A stretch of 52,088 nt of DNA from an uncultured Bacteroidales bacterium (GTDB taxonomy: Bacteria > Bacteroidota > Bacteroidia > Bacteroidales > UBA932), in contig ONRD01000013.1 of NCBI GenBank assembly GCA_900320185.1, positions 1 through 52,088 on the forward strand. Direction: 5' to 3'. Below are positions 26,183-35,514 of the stretch, one piece after another. The notes beneath the pieces were generated by a model, which ran no database searches, had not been told where the DNA came from, and saw nothing but the letters and a program-made list of their open reading frames with translations. Position 1 is the first letter of the stretch; each line of letters starts with the position of its first letter. Made by a program: the position numbers and the translations under genes.

Positions 26183-28387
26183 ATGAATTCTTTGTTCTAT
26201 TTTGTGCCCGCAGCATCGCTAGTCGCACTGTTCTTCGCGTGGTTCTTCTACCACAAGATGAGACAGGAGGACGAGGGCACGCCGAAGATGAAGGAGATTG
26301 CCAAGTACGTCCGTGAGGGCGCCATGGCGTATCTCAAGCAGCAGTACAAGGTGGTGACCATCGTGTTCGTCATCCTTGCCGTTTTCTTTGCTATCCTTGC
26401 CTATGTTTTCCATGTCCAGAACCCTTGGGTCCCGTTCGCCTTCCTGACCGGAGGTTTCTTCAGCGGACTTGCAGGATTCATCGGCATGAAGACTGCCACA
26501 TATGCCTCGGGACGCACCGCCAATGCTGCGCGCCGCTCGCTCAATGCCGGCCTGAAGGTCGCTTTCCGTTCGGGCGCGGTAATGGGTCTTACCGTAGTGG
26601 GGCTCGGCCTTCTCGACATAGCTCTCTGGTGGCTTATCCTCAATGCTTTCGTGGTTGATGCGACCGAATCCCAGAAACTTGTCGTCATCACCACCACCAT
26701 GCTTACCTTCGGCATGGGTGCCTCCACCCAGGCGCTCTTCGCCAGGGTCGGCGGCGGCATCTACACCAAGGCAGCCGACGTGGGAGCCGACATCGTCGGA
26801 AAGGTTGAAACCGACCTTCCCGAGGACGATCCCCGCAACCCCGCCACCATCGCCGACAACGTAGGAGACAACGTCGGTGACGTAGCCGGAATGGGTGCCG
26901 ACCTTTATGAGTCATACTGTGGATCCATCCTCTCGACCATGGCCCTCGGCGCTTCCGCATTCTATGCGGCTGGTCCTGACATGCAGATCAGGGCCATCCT
27001 TGCCCCGATGCTCATCGCGGCCTTCGGTGTCGTCCTGTCTGTCGTCAGCGTATTCACGGTTCGCACCAGGGAAGGAGCCGGCATGGCCCAGCTCCTCAAG
27101 TCCATGAGCGTCGGTACGAACCTGGCTGCGGTACTCAGCGGTATCGCCGCCTTCGTGGTGCTCAGGCTCCTGGGCTTCTCCAACTGGTGGCAGCTTTCCT
27201 GCTCCGTGGTGGCCGGCCTTCTGGCGGGTGTCATCATCGGAAAGGCAACGGAGTACTACACATCCCACTCCTACAAGCCTACCCAGAAACTTGCTGAGGC
27301 TTCCGAGACAGGTCCCGCCACCGTGATCATCAACGGTGTCGGACTTGGAATGCTTTCCACAGCCATCCCTGTCATAGCCATCGTCTGCGCGATCATCCTC
27401 GCATATCTCTTCGCGATCAATTTCGACATCGCGAACATGATGACCGCCGAGAACCTCTCGCATGGACTCTATGGAGTCGCCATCGCTGCCGTCGGTATGC
27501 TTTCCACGCTTGGAATCACCCTTGCGACTGATGCTTACGGCCCTATCGCCGACAATGCCGGCGGCAATGCCCAGATGTCCGAACTCGATCCTGAGGTCCG
27601 TGAACGCACGGACGTCCTCGACGCTCTCGGAAACACCACTGCCGCTACCGGCAAGGGATTCGCGATCGGTTCCGCCGCCCTTACAGCCCTCGCCCTCCTC
27701 GCTTCCTACATCGAGGAGATAAAGATTGCCATCGGACGTACGGCCGGTGCCCTCATCAACGGAGTGGATGCAGCAAGCGCATCAATCCTTGACGTCCTCT
27801 CCGAGTTCAATGTCAGCCTGATGAACCCTGCCGTCCTGGGCGGAGTCTTCATCGGTGCGATGATGGCCTTCCTGTTCTGCGGACTGACCATGAACGCAGT
27901 GGGCCGCGCAGCCGGAAAGATGGTAGAAGAGGTCCGCCGCCAGTTCCGTACCATCAAGGGCATCCTGACCGGCGAAGGAACTCCTGACTACAAGCGTTGC
28001 GTAGAGATCTCCACCAAGGCCGCACAGCATGAGATGCTCCTTCCCGCCCTCATCGCTATCATCACTCCGGTCATAACCGGTATCGTCCTTGGTGTTGCCG
28101 GTGTCCTCGGTCTCCTTATCGGCGGACTCGGTGCCGGTTTCGTGCTGGCAGTCTTCATGTCCAACTCCGGCGGAGCCTGGGACAATGCCAAGAAGTATGT
28201 TGAAGAGGGACACCTCGGAGAAGGCCGTGGAAAGGGATCCGAGTGCCACCATGCAACCGTAGTCGGCGACACTGTCGGCGATCCTTTCAAGGACACTTCC
28301 GGACCTTCCCTCAACATCCTCATCAAGCTCATGAGCATGGTGTCGATCGTGATGGCCGGTCTTACTGTCGCCTGCCACATTCTCTAA
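26183..28387 (+). CDS. hppA: Membrane pyrophosphatase, K+-dependent, ion-pumping
   Basis: A 734-residue integral membrane enzyme with about 16 helices that couples pyrophosphate hydrolysis to pumping of Na+ and/or H+ across the inner membrane. The catalytic cytoplasmic segments are intact: [31 protein letters not shown], then [17 protein letters not shown], and near the C-terminus NAKKYVEE and [19 protein letters not shown]. The motif [10 protein letters not shown], with Ala where K+-independent enzymes have Lys, marks the K+-dependent class, which includes Na+ pumps. Ion choice cannot be settled here. It removes pyrophosphate made by biosynthesis. A LacI-type regulator follows 12 bases downstream. 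Confidence 0.96.
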   Translation: MNSLFYFVPAASLVALFFAWFFYHKMRQEDEGTPKMKEIAKYVREGAMAYLKQQYKVVTIVFVILAVFFAILAYVFHVQNPWVPFAFLTGGFFSGLAGFIGMKTATYASGRTANAARRSLNAGLKVAFRSGAVMGLTVVGLGLLDIALWWLILNAFVVDATESQKLVVITTTMLTFGMGASTQALFARVGGGIYTKAADVGADIVGKVETDLPEDDPRNPATIADNVGDNVGDVAGMGADLYESYCGSILSTMALGASAFYAAGPDMQIRAILAPMLIAAFGVVLSVVSVFTVRTREGAGMAQLLKSMSVGTNLAAVLSGIAAFVVLRLLGFSNWWQLSCSVVAGLLAGVIIGKATEYYTSHSYKPTQKLAEASETGPATVIINGVGLGMLSTAIPVIAIVCAIILAYLFAINFDIANMMTAENLSHGLYGVAIAAVGMLSTLGITLATDAYGPIADNAGGNAQMSELDPEVRERTDVLDALGNTTAATGKGFAIGSAALTALALLASYIEEIKIAIGRTAGALINGVDAASASILDVLSEFNVSLMNPAVLGGVFIGAMMAFLFCGLTMNAVGRAAGKMVEEVRRQFRTIKGILTGEGTPDYKRCVEISTKAAQHEMLLPALIAIITPVITGIVLGVAGVLGLLIGGLGAGFVLAVFMSNSGGAWDNAKKYVEEGHLGEGRGKGSECHHATVVGDTVGDPFKDTSGPSLNILIKLMSMVSIVMAGLTVACHIL

Positions 28388-28399
28388 AGGATCCAGGTC

Positions 28400-29452
28400 A
28401 TGAAAAAAGTGACGATCAGGGACGTTGCGCGCGAAGCTGGGGTTTCCGTAACCTTGGTCTCTTTCGTGATGAACGCGAAAGTCGGCAAGGACGGCCGTCT
28501 CGACTGTCCGGTCAATCCGGACACGGCTCAACGTGTCCTCCAAGTCGCGAAGCGTCTTGGCTACCGCAGGAACAACGCAGCTGCGTCCCTTCGCAGCGGA
28601 AGGTCGCATTCGATAGCCGTCATCGTTTCGGACATCGCCAGCCCTTTTTTCTCGGAAATATGCAGGAGCATCGAGACCATCGCCTACCAGGCGGGTTACA
28701 CGGTGATCTTTGCCAGTTCGGAGGAGAAGCCAGCCAAGCTCTCCCACCTTGTCGACATGATGATAGGCTTCAACGTCGAAGGCCTCATCGTCGCGCCTTG
28801 CCTTGGCGGGGAAGCCGCCCTGTCTAAGGCGGTCGGCATAGGGGTCCCTACCATCCTCATCGACCGTGACATCCCCGGGGAGGATTTCGGCAGGGTCCTG
28901 GTGGACAATGTGGACGCCGGTTACATAGCCGCAAGGTACCTGATACGCCAGGGTTTCGGCAAGGTGGAGATGATCTCCTACAAGGAAGGAGTCACGAGCC
29001 TTACCGACCGTGAGACAGGTTATGCCAAGGCCATGGAAGGAGCCGGCCTGAAGGACGACACTATGGTCCACCGTATCGAATATGAGTCCATCGCTGCGAA
29101 GAAGGAAGTGATCGGCATCTTCCGCGATGCCCTCAAGCGCGGTACGGAAGCATTCATCCTTCCGACCAAGAAGATGGCGATGTACGCCTTCAATGCCATG
29201 AACGTCCTCGGCCTGAACATGCCCAAGGACTTCTCCTTCGTTTGTTTCGACGAAAGCGACATCTACGACTTGAACAAGCCGGTCGTCCCGCACATCGTCC
29301 AGCCTATCGCCGAGATCGCCGAGAAGAGTTTCTCCCTTCTCCGCAGGATGATAGAAGACAAGGTGTCCGAGGAAGACAGGACTGTCTCCCTCAAGGCCAA
29401 GCTGGTCCTGGGAGGACGATTCGGCGCTGAACCGATGGAGGCAAGTTTCTAG
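28400..29452 (+). CDS. LacI-family transcriptional regulator
   Basis: A 350-residue DNA-binding regulator. The N-terminal helix-turn-helix (VTIRDVAREAGVSVTLVSFV) and hinge helix region to about residue 65 are typical, with Phe where most have Arg/Tyr after TVS. The periplasmic-binding-protein-like effector domain (about 70-345) has SIAVIVSDIASPFFSEICRS, the VEGLIVAPC and PTILIDRDI strands, and FVCFDESD. The effector is not predictable. It starts 12 bases after hppA and has no evident promoter of its own, so it is probably co-transcribed with hppA. Such regulators usually sit beside sugar genes, none of which are here. Confidence 0.92.
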   Translation: MKKVTIRDVAREAGVSVTLVSFVMNAKVGKDGRLDCPVNPDTAQRVLQVAKRLGYRRNNAAASLRSGRSHSIAVIVSDIASPFFSEICRSIETIAYQAGYTVIFASSEEKPAKLSHLVDMMIGFNVEGLIVAPCLGGEAALSKAVGIGVPTILIDRDIPGEDFGRVLVDNVDAGYIAARYLIRQGFGKVEMISYKEGVTSLTDRETGYAKAMEGAGLKDDTMVHRIEYESIAAKKEVIGIFRDALKRGTEAFILPTKKMAMYAFNAMNVLGLNMPKDFSFVCFDESDIYDLNKPVVPHIVQPIAEIAEKSFSLLRRMIEDKVSEEDRTVSLKAKLVLGGRFGAEPMEASF

Positions 29453-29470
29453 CCTTTCGGCAGGGCGGGA

Positions 29471-30472
29471 TCAGTACTTGATCTTGTATCTGTCGCAGAA
29501 TTCGATTGCGCTCTGGTAGCCGCACTTGGCTGCCAGGGCGCAACAGTTTTCGGTCTGCCGGACATTCCCTTCGGCGGCATAAAGCCTTCCCAGGTGGTAC
29601 AGGGTGGAACCAAGGTTCATGTCCTTGAAGTTACCCGCTTTTACCGCCTTCGCCGAGGTGTTGAACAGGCTGTAGTAGGCCTGTGCGGCTGTTTCAAGGT
29701 TCTTGATGGCTTCTGCGTTGTTCCCCAGGCGGGCATGGGACGCCCCCAGGCCGTTGTGGATCCAGTAGTCCATGGTAAGGGATTTGCCTTCGTTCGATGC
29801 AAGCCATCCGGAAGAGACCTCGATGTTCTCCTCGTCCCTGCCAAGGAGGTTCAGAAGGACAGCGTACTGGTATTCGGTCAGCATGTTCAGGGCTCCCATG
29901 TCCCTGAGTGCGGAGAAGCAGGAGGCCGCTTCTGCATATTCGTCAGCTTCAAGGTGGGCCTGCGCGGCGATGCGGAGGCTGTCCACGGGGTCCACGATCC
30001 CGGCGATGGATTCGACGTCCTCGAGGTCGCCTATCACTATCCTGTCGCCTTCACGCGTTACGTCTCCAAGGCTGCTGAAGGCGGAACTGCCGATGATCAT
30101 CGGGACCGTCTGCTTCTTTACGACGAAGGCCGGGATGTCGGTGATGACGATGTGGTCGCCTATCCTGAGGTTCCTGATCACGAAAGAAGCTCCCTTTGTG
30201 CTGGAACCGTCGGGCATCTTGAGCGTGGTCAGTCCCTTGACTTCATCGTCGCGGATGTAACCGTTCTCGTAGAGGAACAGGTAGGTGGTGGAGGACATGC
30301 TCACGAACCAGTTCTCCTCCGTGTAATATGTCAGGACTCCGACTCCGTTCACTGCAGCGTCCACGGTGTAGCGCCCTTCTTCCTGGGCGGGCTGCAGCTC
30401 CACGACGCTTTGTGCCCGGGCGGCAGCCGGGAGCAGGATCGCCAGTAAGGCGGCAAGGATTCCCGTTCTCAT
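29471..30472 (-). CDS. Exported TPR protein with degenerate retropepsin-like domain
   Basis: A 333-residue secreted protein; signal peptide GILAALLAILLPAAARAQ. Residues about 28-150 follow the retropepsin-like aspartyl protease layout: a VDAAVNGVGVLTYY strand, an IRDDEVKGL region, IRNLRIGDHIVITDIPAFVV, then VPMIIGSSAFSSLGDV matching the usual LLG-x-S-x-L segment. The catalytic Asp-Thr/Ser-Gly is missing: the position holds YYTEENWF. Residues about 165-325 are TPR-like helices (EADEYAEAASCFSALRDMG; LGNNAEAIKNLETAAQAYY; a Sel1-like ending). It is directly adjacent to purE with no spacing. I infer a non-catalytic binding protein in the periplasm. Confidence 0.7.
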   Translation of the reverse strand: MRTGILAALLAILLPAAARAQSVVELQPAQEEGRYTVDAAVNGVGVLTYYTEENWFVSMSSTTYLFLYENGYIRDDEVKGLTTLKMPDGSSTKGASFVIRNLRIGDHIVITDIPAFVVKKQTVPMIIGSSAFSSLGDVTREGDRIVIGDLEDVESIAGIVDPVDSLRIAAQAHLEADEYAEAASCFSALRDMGALNMLTEYQYAVLLNLLGRDEENIEVSSGWLASNEGKSLTMDYWIHNGLGASHARLGNNAEAIKNLETAAQAYYSLFNTSAKAVKAGNFKDMNLGSTLYHLGRLYAAEGNVRQTENCCALAAKCGYQSAIEFCDRYKIKY

Positions 30473-30940
30473 TTAGATGACTGTGTTTCTGATCTTTTCG
30501 GCACTCGCTTCCCTGTAGGCTGCGATCTTCCCGTCGATCTCCTTGTCCGAGAGAGCAAGTATCTCCGCGGCCAGGATCGCAGCGTTTTTCGCTCCTCCTA
30601 TGGCGACCGTCGCAACGGGTATCCCGGTGGGCATCTGCACCATGGAAAGCAAGGAGTCCAGCCCTCCGAGGTTCTTCGTGGGCATGGGGACGGCTATGAC
30701 GGGGAGCGTGGTCAGTCCGGCAGCGACTCCGGCGAGGTGGGCGGCTCCTCCGGCACCGGCGATGACGACGCCGAAGCCCCGCTCTTTCAGGCCTTTGGTG
30801 TATTCGAACATCAGTTCAGGGGTCCGGTGGGCGCTGATGACCCTCTTTTCGAATTCGATACCGAAATCTTCCAGGATCCCGAATGCCCCGGACATGGTCT
30901 CAAGATCGCTCGTCGATCCCATGATGATTGCTACTTTCAT
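30473..30940 (-). CDS. purE: N5-carboxyaminoimidazole ribonucleotide mutase
   Basis: A 155-residue class I PurE that converts N5-CAIR to CAIR in purine synthesis. GSTSDLETM binds phosphate, SAHRTPELM holds the catalytic His (residue 38), IAGAGGAAHLAGVAAGLT is the Gly-rich active-site loop, and LLSMVQMPTGIPVATVAIG completes the site. The Gln-Met-Pro form is that of class I bacterial mutases that work with PurK. purK is not in the window. Downstream of miaA in the leftward operon. Confidence 0.97.
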   Translation of the reverse strand: MKVAIIMGSTSDLETMSGAFGILEDFGIEFEKRVISAHRTPELMFEYTKGLKERGFGVVIAGAGGAAHLAGVAAGLTTLPVIAVPMPTKNLGGLDSLLSMVQMPTGIPVATVAIGGAKNAAILAAEILALSDKEIDGKIAAYREASAEKIRNTVI

Positions 30941-30954
30941 TGTCTGTCGTTTTT

Positions 30955-31950
30955 TTATGGATTTGTCCAGTGTATGGTAATTCCGTCCTTTTCCATCCCC
31001 CTGAACCAGGTCATCTGGCGTTTCGCGAACTGGTGTATGGCGTTGGCCAGCAGCGACCTCATCTCCTCGTAGGAAAGGATGCCCAGCACATGCTGCGTCA
31101 CGAATTTGTATTCAAGGCCGTAGTACATCAGGTCCTCGGGCTTTATGCCACCCTCCAGCAGGCCCTTCACTTCTTCGATGAGGCCCCCTTCGAGCCTCGC
31201 GTCCAGCCTTGCGTCTATCCTTGCGTTCCTCTCCTCCCGGCTGGCAAGGATACCTATGCAGTAAGGCTTCTTGGGAAGGTAGCTTGTCATCGTCACCGGG
31301 TGGTCCTTCTTGTAGAGAGCGACTTCCAGGGCCCTTATCACCCTCCTCTTGCTCTGCAGCACCCCTTCGCCGGGGAGGGGACCGAGGGCGGCCAGCCTGC
31401 TGCGCAACTCTTCCATGCCGAGCTGTTCAAGTTCGGAGCGCAGGGCCTCGTCCGCCGGAATCCTCGGCAGCGAATATCCGCAGGTGGCTGCCTCCAGGTA
31501 GAGTCCGGTGCCTCCGCACAGGATGGGAATACGCCCCCTTCCGCGGATGTCGCCGTAGGCCTTTTCAAAAGCCTCCTGCCACTGGTACAGGTCGAACCTG
31601 GTCCCTGCCGGAGCGATGTCGATGAGGTGGAAGGGCACGGAGCCGTATTCGTCCAGGTCCTTTCCGGTGCCGATGTCCATCCCGCGGTACACCTGGCGGC
31701 TGTCGGCAGACAGGATCTCCGCCACGGCTTCCTCGCCGCGGCCGGACAGGGATGCAAGTTCCCGGGCGAGCTTCACCGCATAGCGGGTCTTCCCGGTAGC
31801 AGTGGGACCGAGCACCACGACAAGGTCCGTGGCCCCGGACTCATATTCATCCAGGACCGCCTTGAAATCAATGGTTTCAGGCTCCGGCATAGGCGCCGGG
31901 GGAGGAATGGGGACCGGTTCCCTGAACCGGTTCTGTCGTCTTCTTGCCAT
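30955..31950 (-). CDS. miaA: tRNA dimethylallyltransferase MiaA
   Basis: A 331-residue enzyme that adds a dimethylallyl group to A37 of tRNAs reading UNN codons. The P-loop GPTATGKT is at residues 48-55; ILSADSRQVYRGMDIGTGK, ILCGGTGLYLEA and the C-terminal FAKRQMTWFRG are family signatures. The N-terminus is about 40 residues longer than usual and Pro-rich (EPVPIPPPAPMPEPE). The first ATG (31950) is followed within 17 bases by a strong hairpin; the ATG at 31890 is a plausible alternative start that would place the hairpin in the untranslated spacer after smpB. Nine bases separate the first ATG from the smpB stop. Confidence 0.93.
   Translation of the reverse strand: MARRRQNRFREPVPIPPPAPMPEPETIDFKAVLDEYESGATDLVVVLGPTATGKTRYAVKLARELASLSGRGEEAVAEILSADSRQVYRGMDIGTGKDLDEYGSVPFHLIDIAPAGTRFDLYQWQEAFEKAYGDIRGRGRIPILCGGTGLYLEAATCGYSLPRIPADEALRSELEQLGMEELRSRLAALGPLPGEGVLQSKRRVIRALEVALYKKDHPVTMTSYLPKKPYCIGILASREERNARIDARLDARLEGGLIEEVKGLLEGGIKPEDLMYYGLEYKFVTQHVLGILSYEEMRSLLANAIHQFAKRQMTWFRGMEKDGITIHWTNP
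31911..31933 (-). other. Perfect inverted repeat at the 5' end of miaA
   Basis: ACCGGTTC, a 3-base loop and GAACCGGT form an 8-bp perfect stem, extendable by two G-U pairs. It covers codons 6-13 of miaA read from the first ATG. No T run follows on either strand, so it is not a classical terminator. It may lower miaA translation relative to smpB or mark an untranslated spacer. Confidence 0.5.
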
Positions 31951-31959
31951 AGGCCGTCG

Positions 31960-32415
31960 TCATTCTGAGCGCTCCATCTCGCGGCGGATGTCCTTCTCCT
32001 TGATGGTCTGGCGCTTGTCGTAGACTTTCTTACCCTTCGCCAGCGCTATCACCAGCTTGGCCAGCCCCTCGTCGTTTATGAATATCTTCACCGTGACGAT
32101 TGTGAGTCCCTTTTCCTTTACCGACTGGCGCAGGTGCCTCAGTTCTTTCTTGTTGAGGAGAAGCTTGCGGTCCCTCGTGGGCTCGTGCTGGCCCCAGGAC
32201 CCCCAGAAATAGGTCGCCACGTTCATCCCCTTGACGAACAGTTCGTTGCCTACGAAATAGCAGTAGGAGTCCACAAGGGACACCCTCCCCATGCGGATGG
32301 ACTTTATCTCGGTGCCCACCAGCACAATCCCGGCTTCGTAGGTCTCCAGGAATTCGTAGTCGAACGAGGCCCGCTTGTTGCGGATCTCCACTTTATGGTC
32401 CTTCTGTCTGCCCAT
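31960..32415 (-). CDS. smpB: tmRNA-binding protein SmpB
   Basis: A 151-residue partner of tmRNA in rescue of stalled ribosomes. The beta-barrel core has [39 protein letters not shown] and [16 protein letters not shown]; the C-terminal tail [20 protein letters not shown] enters the mRNA path of the decoding centre. First gene of the leftward smpB-miaA-purE operon. The tmRNA gene ssrA is not visible nearby. Confidence 0.97.
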   Translation of the reverse strand: MGRQKDHKVEIRNKRASFDYEFLETYEAGIVLVGTEIKSIRMGRVSLVDSYCYFVGNELFVKGMNVATYFWGSWGQHEPTRDRKLLLNKKELRHLRQSVKEKGLTIVTVKIFINDEGLAKLVIALAKGKKVYDKRQTIKEKDIRREMERSE

Positions 32416-32435
32416 GCTGACTGTCTCTCTTACTG

Positions 32436-32443
32436 CAAATATA
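32436..32443 (-). promoter_or_regulatory. -7 box of the smpB operon
   Basis: TATATTTG on the minus strand fits TAnnTTTG, 20 bases before the smpB ATG. No good -33 TTTG is visible. It lies back to back with the peptidase promoter. Confidence 0.5.
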
Positions 32444-32451
32444 CCACTTTT

Positions 32452-32482
32452 TTTGCGAAGCGGCTGAAAATGGTTAAGTTTG
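32452..32482 (+). promoter_or_regulatory. Promoter of the M16 peptidase gene
   Basis: TTTG at 32452-32455, exactly 19 bases, then TAAGTTTG at 32475-32482: an ideal Bacteroidota promoter. Predicted transcript start is near 32489, giving a leader of about 35 bases. Confidence 0.8.
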
Positions 32483-32524
32483 CATTTGTTTGTAATGTAT
32501 CAACCTTAATCCAAGAGTCCGGAC

Positions 32525-35428
32525 ATGAAAAAAGCATTCCTGGCAGCGGCACTGGCGATAATGGCCCTCCTTGCCGCATCATGTGCAAAGTACAAGTACG
32601 AAACAGTGAAGGGAGACCCCCTCAAGACGAAGATCCACACCCTTGACAACGGGCTGAAGATCTACATGACGGTCAACAAGGAGACTCCGCGGATCCAGAC
32701 CCTCATCGCCGTCAGGGTGGGAAGCAAGAACGACCCACATGAGACCACCGGCCTTTCCCACTACCTGGAGCACCTGATGTTCAAGGGGACCGAGCAGTTC
32801 GGAACTTCCGACTACCAGGCCGAGAAGCCGCTCCTGGATTCGATAAGGACCCTGTTCGAGGTTTACAGGACGAAGACCGACCCCGCCGAGCGGGAAGATA
32901 TCTACCACAGGATAGACTCCATCAGCTACGAGGCCTCAAGGATCGCCATCCCCAATGAATACGACAAGCTGATGTCCATAATCGGGGCCGACGGAACCAA
33001 TGCCTTCACCTCGAACGACATGACGGTCTACACGGAAGACATCCCCGCCAACCAGGTGGACAACTGGGCCAGGATCCAGGCGGACCGCTTCATCCATCCG
33101 GTCATCAGGGGGTTCCACACCGAGTTGGAAGCCGTCTATGAGGAGAAGAACATGAGCCTTACCGAAGACGACTCCAAGGCCATGGAAGCCATAGACTCCG
33201 TCCTGTTCGCCCATCACCCCTACGGGCTCCAGACCACCCTGGGCACCCAGGAGCACCTCAAGAATCCGTCCATAATCAACATAGAGAACCACCGTTCAAA
33301 CTTCTACGTCCCCAACAACATCGCCATCTGCGCCTCAGGGGACTTCGATCCCGACGAGTTCGTCGCGACAGTTGAAAAGTACTTCGGCGGCTGGAAACCC
33401 AATCCGGACATCAAGACCCTTGAATATGAGGACGAACCGGCTATCACCTCTCCTGTCGAAAAGACCGTTTACGGCCTTGACGCCGAGTTCGTGATGATAG
33501 GCTGGAGGACTCCCGGAGGCAAGGACTTCCGCAGGTCCGAGGTCGGGTCGCTGGTTTCCTCCATCCTCTACAACGGGACTGCCGGGATCGCCGACATCGA
33601 CCTGGTCCAGAAACAGAAGGTGGGCGGTTTCTACGGCTTCAACTACACTCGTCCCGACTACGGGGAGTTCCTCCTTGTAGGGTATCCGCGCGAAGGCCAG
33701 CCCCTTGAGCAGACCAGGGACCTCATGCTCTCGCAGGTGGAGAAGCTCCGCAACGGAGACTTCGACGAATCACTCATTGCTTCGACCCTGAATAATCTCA
33801 AACTGAGGAAGATGCGTCAGTTGGAGAACAATTATTCAAGGGCGATGATGTTCGTCAACTCCTTCATCAACTGCGGAGAATGGAAGGATGCCGTAGGGGA
33901 GACCGAAAGGCTTTCCAAGGTTACCAAGCAGCAGGTCACTGACTGGGCCAAGGAGTATCTCGGCGCCGATTCCTATGTCGTCACCTACAAGCGGAACGGC
34001 GTGGACAGGAACATCGACAAGATAAAGGCACCCGCGATAACCGCGATCGAGACGAACCGCGACAAGCAGAGCGCTTTCCTCAAGGAAGTGCAGGAATCCG
34101 AGGTCACTCCTATCGAACCGGTCTTCGTCGATTTCTCCCGCGACATGGCAAAGAGTGAGGTCTCGGGCATGGAGTTCCTCTACAAGAAAAACGAGATGAA
34201 CGACATAGCCTCACTCTACTGCACGTTCGACAAGGGGACCCAGGGCGATCCCAGGCTCGACCTGGCCTTCCGTTACCTGGACTACCTCGGCACTCCGGAA
34301 AGGTCTTCCGAAGACATCAAGAAGGAGATGTATTCCCTGGCTTGCATGATGAGCCTTTCGGCTGGGGACAGCCAGACCTCCATCGGAGTCACCGGTCTGC
34401 AGGAGAACATCGGCAAGGCCATGGACATCCTTGAAGACCTGGTCTTCAACGCGCAGGGAGACACGGCGGTCCTCGCCAGCCTGAAGGGCGACATCCTGAG
34501 GGAGCGCTCCGACCAGAAGCTGAGCCAGGGCTCATGCTTCGCGGCTCTCCGCAGGTACATGTTCTACGGCCCCGAACAGATCCGCAGGACGACCCTCACC
34601 AACGAGCAGGTCCTTTCCCTTACCTCCGAAGAGCTTCTCGGCGCAGTGAGGGACCTGTTCTCCAAGAAGCATGACATTCTCTATTACGGTCCTTCCGACG
34701 AGTCTGCGGCAAAGGACCTGGTGAAGAAGCACCACAAGGTGGCCGAGGCTCCGGAACCTCTTGTCCGGGAGATTCCCAGCCACAGGCTGGTCTCCGGCAG
34801 CGAGGTCTTCATCGCTCCCTATGACGCCAACCAGTTCTACTACATGCAGTATTCCGACAGGGGAGAGAAGTTCGACGTGTCCCAGGACCCGGGGCTCCAG
34901 CTGTTCAACGGCTACTTCGGGAGCGGAATGAACGGAATCGTCTTCCAGGAGATGCGCGAGGCGCGGGCGCTTGCATATTCGGCATCCGCCTACCTTGCCT
35001 CGCCGTACCATGCCGACGACGACTATGTGTTCTATGCTTTCATCGCATCCCAGAACGACAAGCTGAAGACGGCCGTCGAGGCCTTCGACGGGATCATCAA
35101 TTCCATGCCGCTCTCCGAGGAGGCGTTCCAGGTCGCGAAGACCGCCCTGCTCAACAACCTCCGCACCAACAGGACCACCGGAATGGACGTGCTCTACCGC
35201 TATCTTGACCTCAAGGACCTCGGCCTCGGGGAAGACAGGAACAAGGCTGTCTACGAAAAGGTCCAGGGAATGACCCTCGCCGACGTGAAGGCCTTCCAGG
35301 AGAAATGGGTGAAGGACCGCAAGTACATCTACGGTTTCCTGGGCAGGAAGTCGGACTTCGACATGGACTTCGTGAACTCGCTCGGCCCGGTGACCGAACT
35401 TACCCTCGAGGACATTTTCGGCTACTAG
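32525..35428 (+). CDS. M16-family zinc metallopeptidase lipoprotein
   Basis: A 967-residue lipoprotein (lipobox LAASC, Cys20) of the insulinase/pitrilysin family. The inverted zinc motif HYLEH is at residues 79-83, with the distal Glu in ELEAVYEEKNM near 200-210; a helical insertion at about 95-150 separates them. A second, inactive M16 half follows in the C-terminal part, so both halves of the clamshell are in one chain. Members degrade peptides inside a closed chamber; with a lipid anchor this one probably acts in the periplasm or on the outer membrane. Monocistronic: own promoter and bidirectional terminator. Confidence 0.93.
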   Translation: MKKAFLAAALAIMALLAASCAKYKYETVKGDPLKTKIHTLDNGLKIYMTVNKETPRIQTLIAVRVGSKNDPHETTGLSHYLEHLMFKGTEQFGTSDYQAEKPLLDSIRTLFEVYRTKTDPAEREDIYHRIDSISYEASRIAIPNEYDKLMSIIGADGTNAFTSNDMTVYTEDIPANQVDNWARIQADRFIHPVIRGFHTELEAVYEEKNMSLTEDDSKAMEAIDSVLFAHHPYGLQTTLGTQEHLKNPSIINIENHRSNFYVPNNIAICASGDFDPDEFVATVEKYFGGWKPNPDIKTLEYEDEPAITSPVEKTVYGLDAEFVMIGWRTPGGKDFRRSEVGSLVSSILYNGTAGIADIDLVQKQKVGGFYGFNYTRPDYGEFLLVGYPREGQPLEQTRDLMLSQVEKLRNGDFDESLIASTLNNLKLRKMRQLENNYSRAMMFVNSFINCGEWKDAVGETERLSKVTKQQVTDWAKEYLGADSYVVTYKRNGVDRNIDKIKAPAITAIETNRDKQSAFLKEVQESEVTPIEPVFVDFSRDMAKSEVSGMEFLYKKNEMNDIASLYCTFDKGTQGDPRLDLAFRYLDYLGTPERSSEDIKKEMYSLACMMSLSAGDSQTSIGVTGLQENIGKAMDILEDLVFNAQGDTAVLASLKGDILRERSDQKLSQGSCFAALRRYMFYGPEQIRRTTLTNEQVLSLTSEELLGAVRDLFSKKHDILYYGPSDESAAKDLVKKHHKVAEAPEPLVREIPSHRLVSGSEVFIAPYDANQFYYMQYSDRGEKFDVSQDPGLQLFNGYFGSGMNGIVFQEMREARALAYSASAYLASPYHADDDYVFYAFIASQNDKLKTAVEAFDGIINSMPLSEEAFQVAKTALLNNLRTNRTTGMDVLYRYLDLKDLGLGEDRNKAVYEKVQGMTLADVKAFQEKWVKDRKYIYGFLGRKSDFDMDFVNSLGPVTELTLEDIFGY

Positions 35429-35447
35429 CCGCATCCTCCCATGACGG

Positions 35448-35486
35448 TTTTCCCCTGCCGGCCCATGACGGGCGGGCAGGGGAAAA
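35448..35486. terminator. Bidirectional terminator between the M16 gene and metK
   Basis: TTTTCCCCTGCC and GGCAGGGGAAAA form a 12-bp perfect stem with an inner GCCC/GGGC helix. The flanking T and A tracts let it work in both directions, ending the two convergent transcripts. Confidence 0.9.
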
Positions 35487-35514
35487 ACAGTTCCTTCAAT
35501 CTCGGGGCCGGGGG

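Noticed and set aside
27782-29293. 503-codon open frame on the minus strand
   Set aside because: Crosses the hppA-lacI junction in antisense and reads as His/Asp-rich shadow sequence.
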